64,000 nucleotides of DNA, taken from contig CAJFID010000001.1 in NCBI GenBank assembly GCA_904380375.1, positions 134,039 through 198,038 of the forward strand, given 5' to 3'. This DNA is from Avimonas intestinalis (GTDB lineage: Bacteria; Bacillota; Clostridia; Oscillospirales; Acutalibacteraceae). The notes below the pieces were generated by a model. That model ran no database searches and was not told where the DNA came from. It saw nothing but the letters and a program-made list of their open reading frames with translations. The stretch's first letter is position 1. Each line of letters opens with the position of its first letter. Shown piece after piece: positions 51,540 through 60,216 of this stretch. The translations under genes and the position numbers were made by a program.

Positions 51540-53864
51540 TTACAGGTAGGCTTGGAGCGAATCGGGTATCGCATCCACGGGAAGGAGCTTGTATATGGTC
51601 AAGGTTTCCTGGGTGATCAGGTAATCGGAATAGGACGTGGAGTTGGGATCCTCCCTGGCATGGGGGTCGTACATCGGGTTGACGACCTCCAGCTCGACCA
51701 TGTACACCTTCCGGCTCGCGTAGTAGGAGGAGCGCAGGCAGGGCACCAGGTCGTCCAGCAGCTCCGCCGGGATTTCGCGCGGATTGCCGTACCGCTCTGC
51801 GTCGTAAATGGGGTAGGAGGGTTCGGGCCTTGAATCGCCGGATGCCTGTAGGAACAAATCCTGTCCGCAGCTGTAACCCCTTCGGTTTTCTGGGACAAAG
51901 CGGTAGGCCGTTGCGCGGAGGATCTCCGGCGCCTCCGGCAGGGTGTACCGCCCCTGTGCCAGCAGGAAATCCAGCGTGCGGGTGAAGGACGGCGTCAGGA
52001 AAAGGGCGCAGGAATCCATGCTATCGTAATATCCCAGGGAAAGCAGGAGGACGGCGTCCTCTTCCGGGAAATAATGGTCTTGCAGCGTCTGCTCGGACAG
52101 GTCGGCCAGCAGGCAGTCAAGGAGCTGCTCCCGTTCCTGCGTGGTCAGGTCAAGCGGAGGCTCATCCAGCAGCAGGGAGGGGTTGTAGAGATAGATGTCC
52201 TCCGGAGGCTGGTAGCCGCGGTCTTCCTCTGCCTTGCCGTTGCCGAACAGCCGCAGCCGCAGCTTTTCTTCCCACGCCTGGGGGATCGCCTGCGTCTCGT
52301 CCAGCTGTAAGAACTCCTCCATCAGGGACAAGGGGAGGGTCGCGTACCGCCGGGTCATGGTGCGGCCGTTTTTCAGGGTGTACTCCACAAACACCGGCCC
52401 GTTGACGACGGCGTCTTGGTAGGCGACATCGCCGTCCGCAATACGCTCGCTTGACGTGAAGCGTTCCAGGGGGAGCTGGGCCAGCTTCTCGTGCAGGGAG
52501 ACGATGCGCTCCAGGTCGCCGGCGCTGGTGTAGGGGCCGCTGGGCATATACACCGTGGAAATGTAGACGCCGCTCATGATTTCGGACGCTTCCATAAGGT
52601 TGGGGTCGCCGTGGTAGGTGATCGATGCCTGTGCGATCTCCTGCACCGCCGGCACGCGGGCGGAGTAGCCGAAGAGGCCGGTGGCCAGCACCACCGCGGC
52701 GACCAGCAGCCCTCCGGCCGTCGCAGGCAGGGACGGCCAGCTTTTTTTCAGCCATCCCACCCCGCGGAAGGCGATCATCCCGGCCAGCACCAGCGCCGCC
52801 GCCGCGCCGAACAGGCCGCACAGCACCCGCAGGGGCAAGGACACCGGCAGGTATTGCAGCGCGGCAAAGGTGAAGAGGGCCGCCAGCACCGCCGCGGCGA
52901 TGCCCAGGGGCCGGCAGCTCCCGGCAAAGCCGGAGATCTCCGCCCGGCGCCGGCGGAAGAGCAGGTAGGCCAGCAGCGCGGCCGCCGCCACGAAGAGCGC
53001 CCAGCCGGCCAGCATCCCCCAGTGGGGGGAGGCGACGGAGATCCGGTAGCTTGTATTGATCGCCGTGCTGGCATCGCCGTTTTTAAAATACACCGACTGG
53101 AAGGTGCTTATGTCGTAAAAATGGAAGGAGAAGGGGGTAAAGAGCTTGACGGCCTCCACCAGGCTGATGGGGATGCCATCCTCAAACATGACCCCGCCGT
53201 ACGGCGGTTCGGAGAGGTGGCTGAACCCCGCGCCGTACGGGCAGCCGGGCAGCAGGCTTTGCAGCACCGAGCCGGCGATCCACGCCAGCAGCAGGGGCAG
53301 GATCGACGCCAGCAGGGTGTAAACTACCCCCTCCGATACGGTGCCGCACAGGGTGATGACCAGCACGGCCAGGCTGTACATCGCCAGCCCGCCCACGAGC
53401 ATCAGCAGCGTAACGTAGAGCCAGCTGCGAAAGAAGACCCCGTAAAATACCGGCTGTACGGCCAGCTGGGCAAACAGGGAGCACAGGCAGGCCAGCAGCA
53501 GGGGCAGGGCGACGAAGACCGCGCCCGTCAGGTACCGGATGCCGAAGAGCGTTCCCCGCCGCACGCCGAGGGAGAAATAGGTGTCGGTCGCCCGGGCCTG
53601 GAACAGAAAAAAGAACACACACAGCGCGACCAGGCCGGCAAACACCGGGATGGCGTATTGGATCCCCGCGTCGTAGCCCTGGACGTACATTTCAAAGTTG
53701 GCATAGCCGGAGTAGGAGTAGGAATCCAGGATAAGGAGCAAGGGCAGGTTCATGACCAGGAAGAAATAGACCGCGCCCACCACGGGCAGGAGCCAGAACT
53801 GCCGGACGGTCAAGCGGAGCTCGTGCCAGAAAACCCGCCTATCCGAATAAGCCGGTGAGGTCAT
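51540..53864 (-). CDS. Large ABC-2-type permease of a YtrA-like operon
   Basis: 774 aa. Six N-terminal membrane helices (about residues 25-270) and a further group of four (about 300-420) flank short loops; the C-terminal 350 residues are an extracytoplasmic soluble domain with no recognised motif. ATG 53864 (MTSPAYSDRRVFWHE) follows GGAGG by 9 nt and overlaps its ATPase gene. The soluble tail is unusual for a simple exporter and suggests a sensing or peptide-handling role. Confidence 0.75.
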   Translation of the reverse strand: MTSPAYSDRRVFWHELRLTVRQFWLLPVVGAVYFFLVMNLPLLLILDSYSYSGYANFEMYVQGYDAGIQYAIPVFAGLVALCVFFFLFQARATDTYFSLGVRRGTLFGIRYLTGAVFVALPLLLACLCSLFAQLAVQPVFYGVFFRSWLYVTLLMLVGGLAMYSLAVLVITLCGTVSEGVVYTLLASILPLLLAWIAGSVLQSLLPGCPYGAGFSHLSEPPYGGVMFEDGIPISLVEAVKLFTPFSFHFYDISTFQSVYFKNGDASTAINTSYRISVASPHWGMLAGWALFVAAAALLAYLLFRRRRAEISGFAGSCRPLGIAAAVLAALFTFAALQYLPVSLPLRVLCGLFGAAAALVLAGMIAFRGVGWLKKSWPSLPATAGGLLVAAVVLATGLFGYSARVPAVQEIAQASITYHGDPNLMEASEIMSGVYISTVYMPSGPYTSAGDLERIVSLHEKLAQLPLERFTSSERIADGDVAYQDAVVNGPVFVEYTLKNGRTMTRRYATLPLSLMEEFLQLDETQAIPQAWEEKLRLRLFGNGKAEEDRGYQPPEDIYLYNPSLLLDEPPLDLTTQEREQLLDCLLADLSEQTLQDHYFPEEDAVLLLSLGYYDSMDSCALFLTPSFTRTLDFLLAQGRYTLPEAPEILRATAYRFVPENRRGYSCGQDLFLQASGDSRPEPSYPIYDAERYGNPREIPAELLDDLVPCLRSSYYASRKVYMVELEVVNPMYDPHAREDPNSTSYSDYLITQETLTIYKLLPVDAIPDSLQAYL

Positions 53865-54738
53865 CGCCTTTCGCCTCCGTTTCATTCAGAAAAATTTCTT
53901 CCAGCGACAGGGGGAAGCTCTCGAGCAGGGTGGGCTCCATCGCCCGCAGGGCGGCCTGCGTTTCGTCCGGGTCGCCGCCGATGGTCACGGTGACGACGTT
54001 GCCCGCCTGGGTGAACTGCCGGCAGTCCAGCCCTGCGAAGTCCTCCCGGCTGACCGGCCGCCCAAAAACCAGCCGGTAGCGGGTCATGGTGTGGTGCAGC
54101 TCCCCCTCGTCCCCGGCAAAGGCCACCTGGTGGCGGTGCAGCAGCACGAACTGGTCGCAGAGGTTCTCCAGCTCCAGCAGGTTGTGGGAGGAGATCAGCA
54201 CGCTGGCGCCGGTTTCCGCGATGTACTCCATCAGCAGCCGGCGGACCAGGTTGCGCTTGGCGGGGTCCAGCCCGTCGAAGGTTTCGTCCATCAGCAGGTA
54301 GCGCGGGCGGCAGGCCAGCGCGATCGCAATGTACGCCTGCCTCTGCATCCCCTTGGAATAGCCCATCAGCCGCTTGCGGGGGTTGAGCTCGAACAGGGCG
54401 ATCAGCCGGTCGAAGGTCTCCTGTCGCCAGGCGGGATAGAAGCCGGCGTAAAACCGGGCCATGGTCCGCGGGCTAGCCTGGGGCAGCCGGTAATATTCGT
54501 CCGGCAAAAAGAACAGGGACTGCCGCACCGCGGGGTTGTTGCGGTGGCTCTGCCCATCAAATTGGATGGCGCCGCTGTCGGCCCGCAGGATGTCGGAGGC
54601 CAGCCGCAGCAGGGTGGTTTTCCCCTCCCCGTTGGGGCCGACCAGCCCGCAGAGGGAGCCCTCGCCGACCGTGAACGAGACGTCGTCCAGCACCTTCTGG
54701 CCGCCGAAGGCCTTGCAGACGCCCTGGATTTCGATCAT
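53839..54738 (-). CDS. ABC transporter ATP-binding protein of the YtrA-like operon
   Basis: 299 aa. Walker A GPNGEGKTT (about residue 34), signature YSKGMQRQAYI, Walker B LLMDETFDGLDP and switch SSHNLLEL, plus a C-terminal domain of about 90 residues. ATG 54738 (MIEIQGVCKAFGG) is preferred over an upstream start. It lies 25 bp after the gntR gene and overlaps the permease gene. Confidence 0.92.
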   Translation of the reverse strand: MIEIQGVCKAFGGQKVLDDVSFTVGEGSLCGLVGPNGEGKTTLLRLASDILRADSGAIQFDGQSHRNNPAVRQSLFFLPDEYYRLPQASPRTMARFYAGFYPAWRQETFDRLIALFELNPRKRLMGYSKGMQRQAYIAIALACRPRYLLMDETFDGLDPAKRNLVRRLLMEYIAETGASVLISSHNLLELENLCDQFVLLHRHQVAFAGDEGELHHTMTRYRLVFGRPVSREDFAGLDCRQFTQAGNVVTVTIGGDPDETQAALRAMEPTLLESFPLSLEEIFLNETEAKGDDLTGLFG

Positions 54739-54763
54739 AGGTACCCTTCCTTTCTCTCGCGTT

Positions 54764-55183
54764 TTATTCCGCGGCATCTCCCTCGCCGGGCGTATCCGGC
54801 GCGCCGGCCCGGCCGGAGGGGAGACCCTGGTAGACCTCGTCCACCACCCGCTTGGCCTCCTCCGCGCTCAGGCCGGCGGCGCGGGCCGCCTGCACCCCGT
54901 CGCGGAGCTGCTGCGCCGCTTTTTCCCGCAGGGCCGGGCTCTCGAGCGCCCGGTCCGCGACAAAGCAGCCCCGCCCGGCCAGGGTGTAGATCACGCCGGC
55001 GCTTTCCAGTTCGCCGAAGGCCTTTTTTACGGTGTTGAAGTTGAGGGACAGCTCGCTTGCCAAGGCGCGGATGGAAGGAAGCTGGGTGTGGGGCTGGAGC
55101 GCCCCCACCGCGATCAGCTCCATAATCTGGTTTTTGATTTGCTCATAGATGGCTACCCGGCTGCGGGGGTCGATGACCAGCAT
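54764..55183 (-). CDS. GntR-family (YtrA subfamily) transcriptional regulator
   Basis: 139 aa. The winged helix occupies residues 1-75 (VAIYEQIKNQIMELIAVGAL, LPSIRALASELSLNFNTVKKAF, GRGCFVAD) and only a short helical tail follows, as in YtrA repressors that control cell-envelope or antibiotic-responsive ABC operons. ATG 55183 has GGAGG 12 nt upstream. It probably represses its own operon through the dyad at 55201-55227. Confidence 0.9.
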   Translation of the reverse strand: MLVIDPRSRVAIYEQIKNQIMELIAVGALQPHTQLPSIRALASELSLNFNTVKKAFGELESAGVIYTLAGRGCFVADRALESPALREKAAQQLRDGVQAARAAGLSAEEAKRVVDEVYQGLPSGRAGAPDTPGEGDAAE

Positions 55184-55200
55184 GGGCTGTCCTCCTCCCA

Positions 55201-55258
55201 AACTGTGCTATTAGTGATATCACAGTTGTATTGTAGCGCCGGCTCCCGGCTTTGTCAA
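55201..55258 (-). promoter_or_regulatory. Promoter and operator of the gntR-ABC operon
   Basis: Minus strand TTGACA (plus 55253-55258), 17 bp, TACAAT (plus 55230-55235). Next to the -10 and over the start point are perfect arms AACTGTG (55201-55207) and CACAGTT (55221-55227), with GTGATATCAC inside. This is the expected place for a GntR/YtrA repressor. The interval 55259-55372 shows no gene. Confidence 0.75.
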
Positions 55259-55372
55259 GGGGGGAATTGCGTGGAGTGCAAAAATACCACATGGTCGCTC
55301 AGCAATGGGGAGGGCCGGAGATCCCCCGGCCCGGCCGGCCTGGCCTCCGCGGGAGCGGGGCCAAGCCCGGGC

Positions 55373-55412
55373 AAAAAAGCGCCGGCGCCGCGTACACAGA
55401 CGCAGCGCCGGC
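55373..55412 (-). terminator. Terminator of the PocR/corrinoid-protein operon
   Basis: A 13-bp stem (55381-55393/55400-55412, one mismatch) followed on the minus strand by GC and six T, about 95 nt after the corrinoid-protein stop. Confidence 0.75.
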
Positions 55413-55506
55413 TGGAAAGGAGAATCGTATGGTTTTTACATGGTTTTGCAGGCCGGCTTGCGCCGGGCCTCGAATGGGGCCTTAAGCCGGGAGCCTTTGT
55501 TTGTGC

Positions 55507-56145
55507 TTACGCGCCCTTGCAGAGCTCGACCGCAACGTCCGCGGCCGACGCCGCGTCGGCGGTATAGCGGTCCGCGCCGATCTGCTTGCAGAACGCCTCA
55601 GTCACCGGGGCGCCGCCCACCATGATCTTGACCTTGTCGCGGATGCCGGCCTTTTCGGCGGCCTCGACAACGTCCTTCATGACCGACATGGTGGTGGTCA
55701 GCAGCGCGGAGCAGGCGATGATCTGGCAGTTTTCGTTGATCGCGGTCTCCACATACTTCTCAGGCGATACGTCGGTGCCGAGGTCGACAACCTCAATGCC
55801 CTTGCCTTCCATCATCATCTTGACCAGGTTTTTGCCGATGTCGTGCATGTCGCCCTTGACGGTGCCAAGGCAGACCTTGCCGACCGCCTCGTTGCCGCCC
55901 TCGGCGAGCAGGGGCTTCAGCAGCGCGGCGCCCATATTCATGGCGCGGGCGGCTACCAGCACCTCCGGCACGAAGACCTCGTTGTTCTTGAACTTCTCGC
56001 CGATGACGCTCATGCCGCTGAGCAGGCCCTCGTCCAGGATCTGCTTGGCGGGCAGCCCTTCGTCAATGGCCTGCTGCACCAGTTCCTTGACAACCTTTGC
56101 CTTGCCCTTCTGCAGGTTTTCGCTGATGTCGTTCAGAATGCTCAT
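55507..56145 (-). CDS. Corrinoid (methyltransferase cognate) protein
   Basis: 212 aa. An N-terminal four-helix cap (residues 1-85, with VPEVLVAARAMN) and a Rossmann-like B12 domain with GDMHDIGKN, where H101 would ligate cobalt. This is the small shuttle protein of MtaC/MtbC/MtvC-type systems that carries a methyl group from a substrate methyltransferase to an acceptor. Its gene directly follows the PocR-AraC regulator (ATGA overlap). The partner methyltransferase is not adjacent. Confidence 0.92.
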   Translation of the reverse strand: MSILNDISENLQKGKAKVVKELVQQAIDEGLPAKQILDEGLLSGMSVIGEKFKNNEVFVPEVLVAARAMNMGAALLKPLLAEGGNEAVGKVCLGTVKGDMHDIGKNLVKMMMEGKGIEVVDLGTDVSPEKYVETAINENCQIIACSALLTTTMSVMKDVVEAAEKAGIRDKVKIMVGGAPVTEAFCKQIGADRYTADAASAADVAVELCKGA

Positions 56146-57494
56146 GTTCCCAACCCTTTCCCACTTATTGGTTTGATTCTGCCTTTGGACTCTTTAAATT
56201 TACACGGCGCAACGCCGGTCAATTTCTTGAAAACCTTGGTAAAATAGCTTTGATCCTCAAACCCGACGGCGTAGGCGATATCGACCAGCCGCAGGCTGCT
56301 GTTCAGCAGCAGCTCCTTGCTCTTCTCAATCCGCACGGTGTTCAGGTAGGTGTTGAAATTGCATCCCATCTCCTGCTTAAACACCTTGCTGAAATAGGAG
56401 GAGGACAGGTAAACGGAGGAGGCGACCTCCTCCAGGGAAATCTTTTTCGCATAGTTTTTCCGCACATACTGCACGGTCTTGTGGATCACGTCGACATGCT
56501 TGACGTCGGCAAAGCGGAAGGCGCTATCGGTAAAATTGTTGAGCGCGTCGGTCAGCCAGAAGCAGAGGTCCTCAATGGTGTCAATGGCGGTGATCTGCTT
56601 TAAATAACGGCGGCTCTGCTCAAAGGCGTAGTCGGGGTCGGCGCCCCCGTCAATCGAAGCGCGGGAAATCAGCACCAGCAGCTCATATACCCGTGCCTTG
56701 ATTTTATCGACGTTCCCGCCCGAAGCGAAGAATATATGGCCAAGCAGCTCGTTGAGGAGCTGCTGCGCCGTCGCCTTGTCCGATTCGGCGATGCTTTGGA
56801 GAAGGGCGTGCTCCTTTTCAAGCGGGTACCGGGGCGGGGCGTGCGGGTCCTCAAGCTTGAGCTGGGAGATGTAGTCGCTGATCTGCCCCTGGATGGCGTC
56901 CGCGCCCTGGGTTTCCAGCATCCGGTTGCCCGCGGCGACGTTGTTTAGGAACCCCACCGCCATAAACAGCAGGGAGGACAGGTGAGTGACCCGTTCGGGA
57001 TCGACATAGGGGAAGCGGTCCAACATCTCGGAAGCGAGCCGGATTTGCTCCTCGTCCAGCTTGGCAGTTTCCCGCAGGTCGACGTTGATGTAATCGTCCC
57101 GGTCGACCATCAGGAAGGGCCCGGCCGTCACCTTGGCAAGCCCGGCCTCTTCCCCCATGATGGGGGAGACGAAGCAGGCCAGCCCCATCGGGCAGAAGTA
57201 GATGTACTTCCCGCCGAACCGTTCTGCCTGCCGCATCCCGTACTGGTGGGCGTCCCGGCAGGCCGCCTTGGCGTCCGGGGTGCCCTTGGCGACGGAGCAC
57301 AGCATACAGGAAGCGCAGCCGTACCCGTTTTCGTGCAGGACATTGCCCTGCAGGTCGGATACCGTGCAGGCAAGGCCGGTGGAACCGGCAAAGGCGTTGG
57401 CGCACTCCACCGCCAGCTTTAGATTGAATTGCGCGATTGCGGCGATGGATCCGGTGTCTGTGGCGTTTTCGCCGCGGGGGGAATAGGCGGGCAT
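56142..57494 (-). CDS. AraC-family regulator with PocR ligand-binding domain
   Basis: 450 aa. Residues about 20-190 form a PocR domain (FAGSTGLACTVSDLQGNVLH, several Cys, GKYIYFCPMGLACFVSPI, TAGPFLM), a sensory module found with B12 and one-carbon genes. A helical linker follows and the C terminus (about 345-445) is an AraC double HTH (ISLEEVASSVYLSSSYFSKVF, LLLNSSLRLVDIAYAVGFED). It is first in the minus-strand operon and divergent from DUF2284-ASKHA; it probably activates both. Ligand may be a methylated substrate or corrinoid. Confidence 0.9.
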   Translation of the reverse strand: MPAYSPRGENATDTGSIAAIAQFNLKLAVECANAFAGSTGLACTVSDLQGNVLHENGYGCASCMLCSVAKGTPDAKAACRDAHQYGMRQAERFGGKYIYFCPMGLACFVSPIMGEEAGLAKVTAGPFLMVDRDDYINVDLRETAKLDEEQIRLASEMLDRFPYVDPERVTHLSSLLFMAVGFLNNVAAGNRMLETQGADAIQGQISDYISQLKLEDPHAPPRYPLEKEHALLQSIAESDKATAQQLLNELLGHIFFASGGNVDKIKARVYELLVLISRASIDGGADPDYAFEQSRRYLKQITAIDTIEDLCFWLTDALNNFTDSAFRFADVKHVDVIHKTVQYVRKNYAKKISLEEVASSVYLSSSYFSKVFKQEMGCNFNTYLNTVRIEKSKELLLNSSLRLVDIAYAVGFEDQSYFTKVFKKLTGVAPCKFKESKGRIKPISGKGLGT

Positions 57495-57554
57495 GACAAC
57501 GAACTCCTTCCTGCCGGAGCTCCAAAGAAGCGGGGAATCCCGCCGTTCTTTGGC

Positions 57555-57785
57555 ATTATACCATCTGCTTTAGGGGATTCCTTGTACTTTCAAGCCTCTT
57601 TTTGTACATTTTCATGTAGTTTCCCGATAAGGGCCGGGCGGGCCGGTATCTTTTTCTATGCCTCAATTATATAGGGAAAAAAGAAAAATTACAAACGGCA
57701 TTTGCCGGGGACGCCGGAAAAAGTGCGGATTTCTACAAAAATCCATCGGAAATCACAAGTCTTTGGATGAACGGGGCGGTATAAT
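57555..57785. promoter_or_regulatory. Divergent, activator-dependent promoter region of the corrinoid module
   Basis: Two -10 boxes without good -35 elements: TATAAT (plus 57555-57560 on the minus strand, extended TGG form) for the regulator, and TATAAT (57780-57785) for the DUF2284 gene. Near the minus promoter two direct repeats TTGTAC...TTTCA begin at 57582 and 57602, 20 bp apart, typical of AraC-type half-sites. The rest of 57495-57891 contains no gene. Confidence 0.55.
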
Positions 57786-57891
57786 GAACCCGATACGAAG
57801 ACGCCGCCGGCCGGGCCCCGCCTCCGCGGGGACGCCGCGCCGGACGCCCTTCTTGACGGAGGGCGGGCCGTCAGAACGAGGAGGAACCACG

Positions 57892-58467
57892 ATGCTGTCG
57901 GAGGAAGCGATGATGGACGCCGCTCTGCAGGGCGGCGCGGATAAGGCGGCGGTAATCGCCGTGGCGGATATCCCTTTCCGGCGGGCCTTCCGCGAGGCCT
58001 GCGAAGCCAATAGCTGCGGGAAATACGGCAAGTGCTGGACCTGCCCGCCCGACGTGGGGGAGATCGACGACCTGATTGCCCGCGCCCGGCGGTACGACCG
58101 CTGCCTGCTGTTCCAGACGGTGTCCGGCCTTGAGGATTCCTTTGACATTGAAGGGATGCTGGAGGCGGGCCGGGTACACAGCGCGCTCACCCGGCGGGTC
58201 TGGGAAACGCTCAAGCCCCAGATGCCGGTTGATACCCTGATGCTTTCCGCCGGGGGCTGCGGCGCGTGCGAGCGCTGCGCCAAGGAGGATGATCTCCCCT
58301 GCCGCCACCCGGAGCTGGCGCTCGCCTCGCTGGAGGCTTACGGCATCGCGGTGTCGGAGATCGCGCCGCTCGGCGGGATGAAGTATATCAACGGCGCGGA
58401 TACGGTCACCTATTTCAGCGCCATGCTGTTTCACTCGCAGGAAGGGGGAGAAGCCGATGGCCGATGA
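57892..58467 (+). CDS. DUF2284 metal-binding protein
   Basis: 191 aa. Cysteine clusters CGKYGKCWTCPPDVG (about residues 42-56) and CGACERCAKEDDLPCRHP (about 123-140) define DUF2284, a predicted metal (probably iron-sulfur) protein that often neighbours corrinoid-dependent methyltransferases. ATG 57892 follows GAGGAGG. It overlaps the ASKHA gene by 11 nt. Exact role unknown. Confidence 0.88.
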   Translation: MLSEEAMMDAALQGGADKAAVIAVADIPFRRAFREACEANSCGKYGKCWTCPPDVGEIDDLIARARRYDRCLLFQTVSGLEDSFDIEGMLEAGRVHSALTRRVWETLKPQMPVDTLMLSAGGCGACERCAKEDDLPCRHPELALASLEAYGIAVSEIAPLGGMKYINGADTVTYFSAMLFHSQEGGEADGR

Positions 58468-60040
58468 AATCCTTGTGGAATGCGGCGGCGTACAGCGGGT
58501 ATTTCCCTACGAGGGGCCGGTGCGCATCGCCGACCTGCTGGGGCTGCACCGGCTGCCGCTGGACCTGCCCTGCGGCGGGCGGGGGGTCTGCCGCCAATGC
58601 CGGGTGATCGCCCGCGGGGCGCTTTCTCCCCTGGCGGAGGCGGAGAAGCAGGCTCTGACGCCTCAGGAAAAGGAGCAGGGCGTCCGCCTGGCCTGCCTGA
58701 CGACGGTTGAGGGGGCGGCTGAAATCACGGTCCCCCCTTCCGCTGTGATGGAAGTGATTGAAGCGGCGGGGGACGCCCCGGATTATCCCCTTGACCCGCC
58801 CGGGGTGCCCGGCGGGGAAGGGGAATACGGCGCGGCGGTCGACATCGGCACCACCACCCTGGTGGTATCCCTTTACCGCCTGGGGGAAAAGGAGCCCTTG
58901 GGCACCCTCTGCCGCAAGAACCCCCAGACGGCGTTCGGCGCGGACGTCATCACCCGTATCGGCAAAGCCGTCGAGGGGGAGGGGCCGGCTTTGGCCGCCG
59001 CGGTTTCGGAGGCCCTGGACGGGATGCTGCGCGCGGTGGCGGCCCGCTGCCGGGTGGAGACGTCGGCCATCGCTTCGGCGGTGGTGACCGGCAACACCGC
59101 GATGCTTTACCTCCTCACGCGGGAGTCCCCCGAGCCGCTGTCCCATTCCCCCTTTACCCTGACCCGTCCGTTTGGGCAGGCCCTTCCCGCGTCGGCGCTG
59201 GGGCTTTCCGCGCTGGGGGAGGCCCCGGTCTATCTGCCCCGCTGCATGTCCGCCTTCGTGGGGGCGGACATCACCTGCGCGGTGCTGGCCGGGCAGGTGC
59301 TGGAGCAGGAGGGGACTACCCTGCTGGTGGACATCGGGACCAACGGGGAAATGGCGCTGAATGTCCAAGGGACGCTGTATTGCTGTTCCACCGCTGCCGG
59401 CCCGGCCTTTGAAGGCGCGGGGATCCGTATGGGGGTCAACGCGGTGCGGGGCGCCGTGGACGGCGTGGCCTTTGAGAATGGCGAGCTCCGCTGCACCACC
59501 ATCGGCGGCGCGGAGCCGGTGGGCATCTGCGGTTCGGGCCTGATTGACGCGGTAGCGGCGCTTTTACAGGCCGGCGCGATTGACGAAACCGGCGCGATCG
59601 TGGACGAGGGGCATCCCCTCGCCGACCGCCTGACCGAGCTGGACGGCGAGCCGGCCATCCGCTTGGCCGGCCGGGTCCTGCTTACCCAGGAGGATATCCG
59701 CCAGGTGCAGTTGGCCAAGAGCGCGATCTGCGCCGGGCTGCGCACCCTGGTTGCCCATGTGGGGCTTGCGCCGGAGCAGGTGGACCGGCTGCTGATCGCG
59801 GGCGGCTTCGGCCGGCATATCCGGCTGGAAAACGCCGGGGCGATCGGGCTGATCCCGCCGGTGCTTTGCCAAAAGGCGCGGGCCATCGGCAATGCGGCGG
59901 TCACCGGGGCGGCCATGCTCCTGCAAAACCGCGGGTATCCGGCGCAAACCGCCGCCTTTGCCCAAGAGGCCGTGACGGTGGAGCTGGCGACCAACCCTCA
60001 GTTTATGGATTACTACGTCGAAGGGATGCTGTTCGAATAG
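58457..60040 (+). CDS. Corrinoid activation protein: [2Fe-2S] ferredoxin fused to ASKHA domain (DUF4445)
   Basis: 527 aa. An N-terminal ferredoxin with C39-x5-C45-x2-C48 and C80 binds the cluster. A linker (about 95-130) leads to the ASKHA ATPase body with VDIGTTTLVVSLY (phosphate-1, about 136), DIGTNGEMAL (about 295), and the late GFGRHIRLENAGAIGLIP. These proteins use ATP to drive electrons onto inactive Co(II) corrinoid and restore Co(I). It matches the corrinoid protein encoded divergently. Confidence 0.93.
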   Translation: MADEILVECGGVQRVFPYEGPVRIADLLGLHRLPLDLPCGGRGVCRQCRVIARGALSPLAEAEKQALTPQEKEQGVRLACLTTVEGAAEITVPPSAVMEVIEAAGDAPDYPLDPPGVPGGEGEYGAAVDIGTTTLVVSLYRLGEKEPLGTLCRKNPQTAFGADVITRIGKAVEGEGPALAAAVSEALDGMLRAVAARCRVETSAIASAVVTGNTAMLYLLTRESPEPLSHSPFTLTRPFGQALPASALGLSALGEAPVYLPRCMSAFVGADITCAVLAGQVLEQEGTTLLVDIGTNGEMALNVQGTLYCCSTAAGPAFEGAGIRMGVNAVRGAVDGVAFENGELRCTTIGGAEPVGICGSGLIDAVAALLQAGAIDETGAIVDEGHPLADRLTELDGEPAIRLAGRVLLTQEDIRQVQLAKSAICAGLRTLVAHVGLAPEQVDRLLIAGGFGRHIRLENAGAIGLIPPVLCQKARAIGNAAVTGAAMLLQNRGYPAQTAAFAQEAVTVELATNPQFMDYYVEGMLFE

Positions 60041-60081
60041 CTGAAAATAAACAATTGGTATATTTTCAGATAAAATATACC
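60041..60081. repeat. Overlapping inverted repeats after the ASKHA gene
   Basis: CTGAAAATA/TATTTTCAG (60041-60049/60061-60069) and GGTATATTTT/AAAATATACC (60057-60066/60072-60081) share sequence, so only one stem can form at a time. AT-rich patch in GC-rich surroundings. Confidence 0.6.
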
Positions 60082-60090
60082 GATTAAATG

Positions 60091-60130
60091 CCCGCGGAAG
60101 GGCGCGGAAGGGCGCAGAAGAGCGCAAAAA
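60091..60130. repeat. Four 10-bp tandem repeats
   Basis: Four adjacent decamers of the type GGCGCGGAAG (60091-60130), with the last copies diverged. Confidence 0.8.
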
Positions 60131-60133
60131 CGG

Positions 60134-60168
60134 ACGCCGAAGGGATCACGGCTTGATCCCTTCGGCGT
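60134..60168. terminator. Bidirectional terminator between ASKHA and the dehydrogenase
   Basis: A 15-bp stem (60134-60148/60154-60168). On the plus strand TT follows; on the minus strand CCGTTTTT follows. Convergent genes. Confidence 0.75.
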
Positions 60169-60216
60169 TTGCTGTGATCCCGCCGTTCGTTGGAAAAGGA
60201 GGGAGGCCCGGCTGGG

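Noticed and set aside
52491..53858. 455-aa plus-strand open frame
   Set aside because: Antisense to the ABC permease; biased Gly/Gln/Arg composition typical of a shadow frame.
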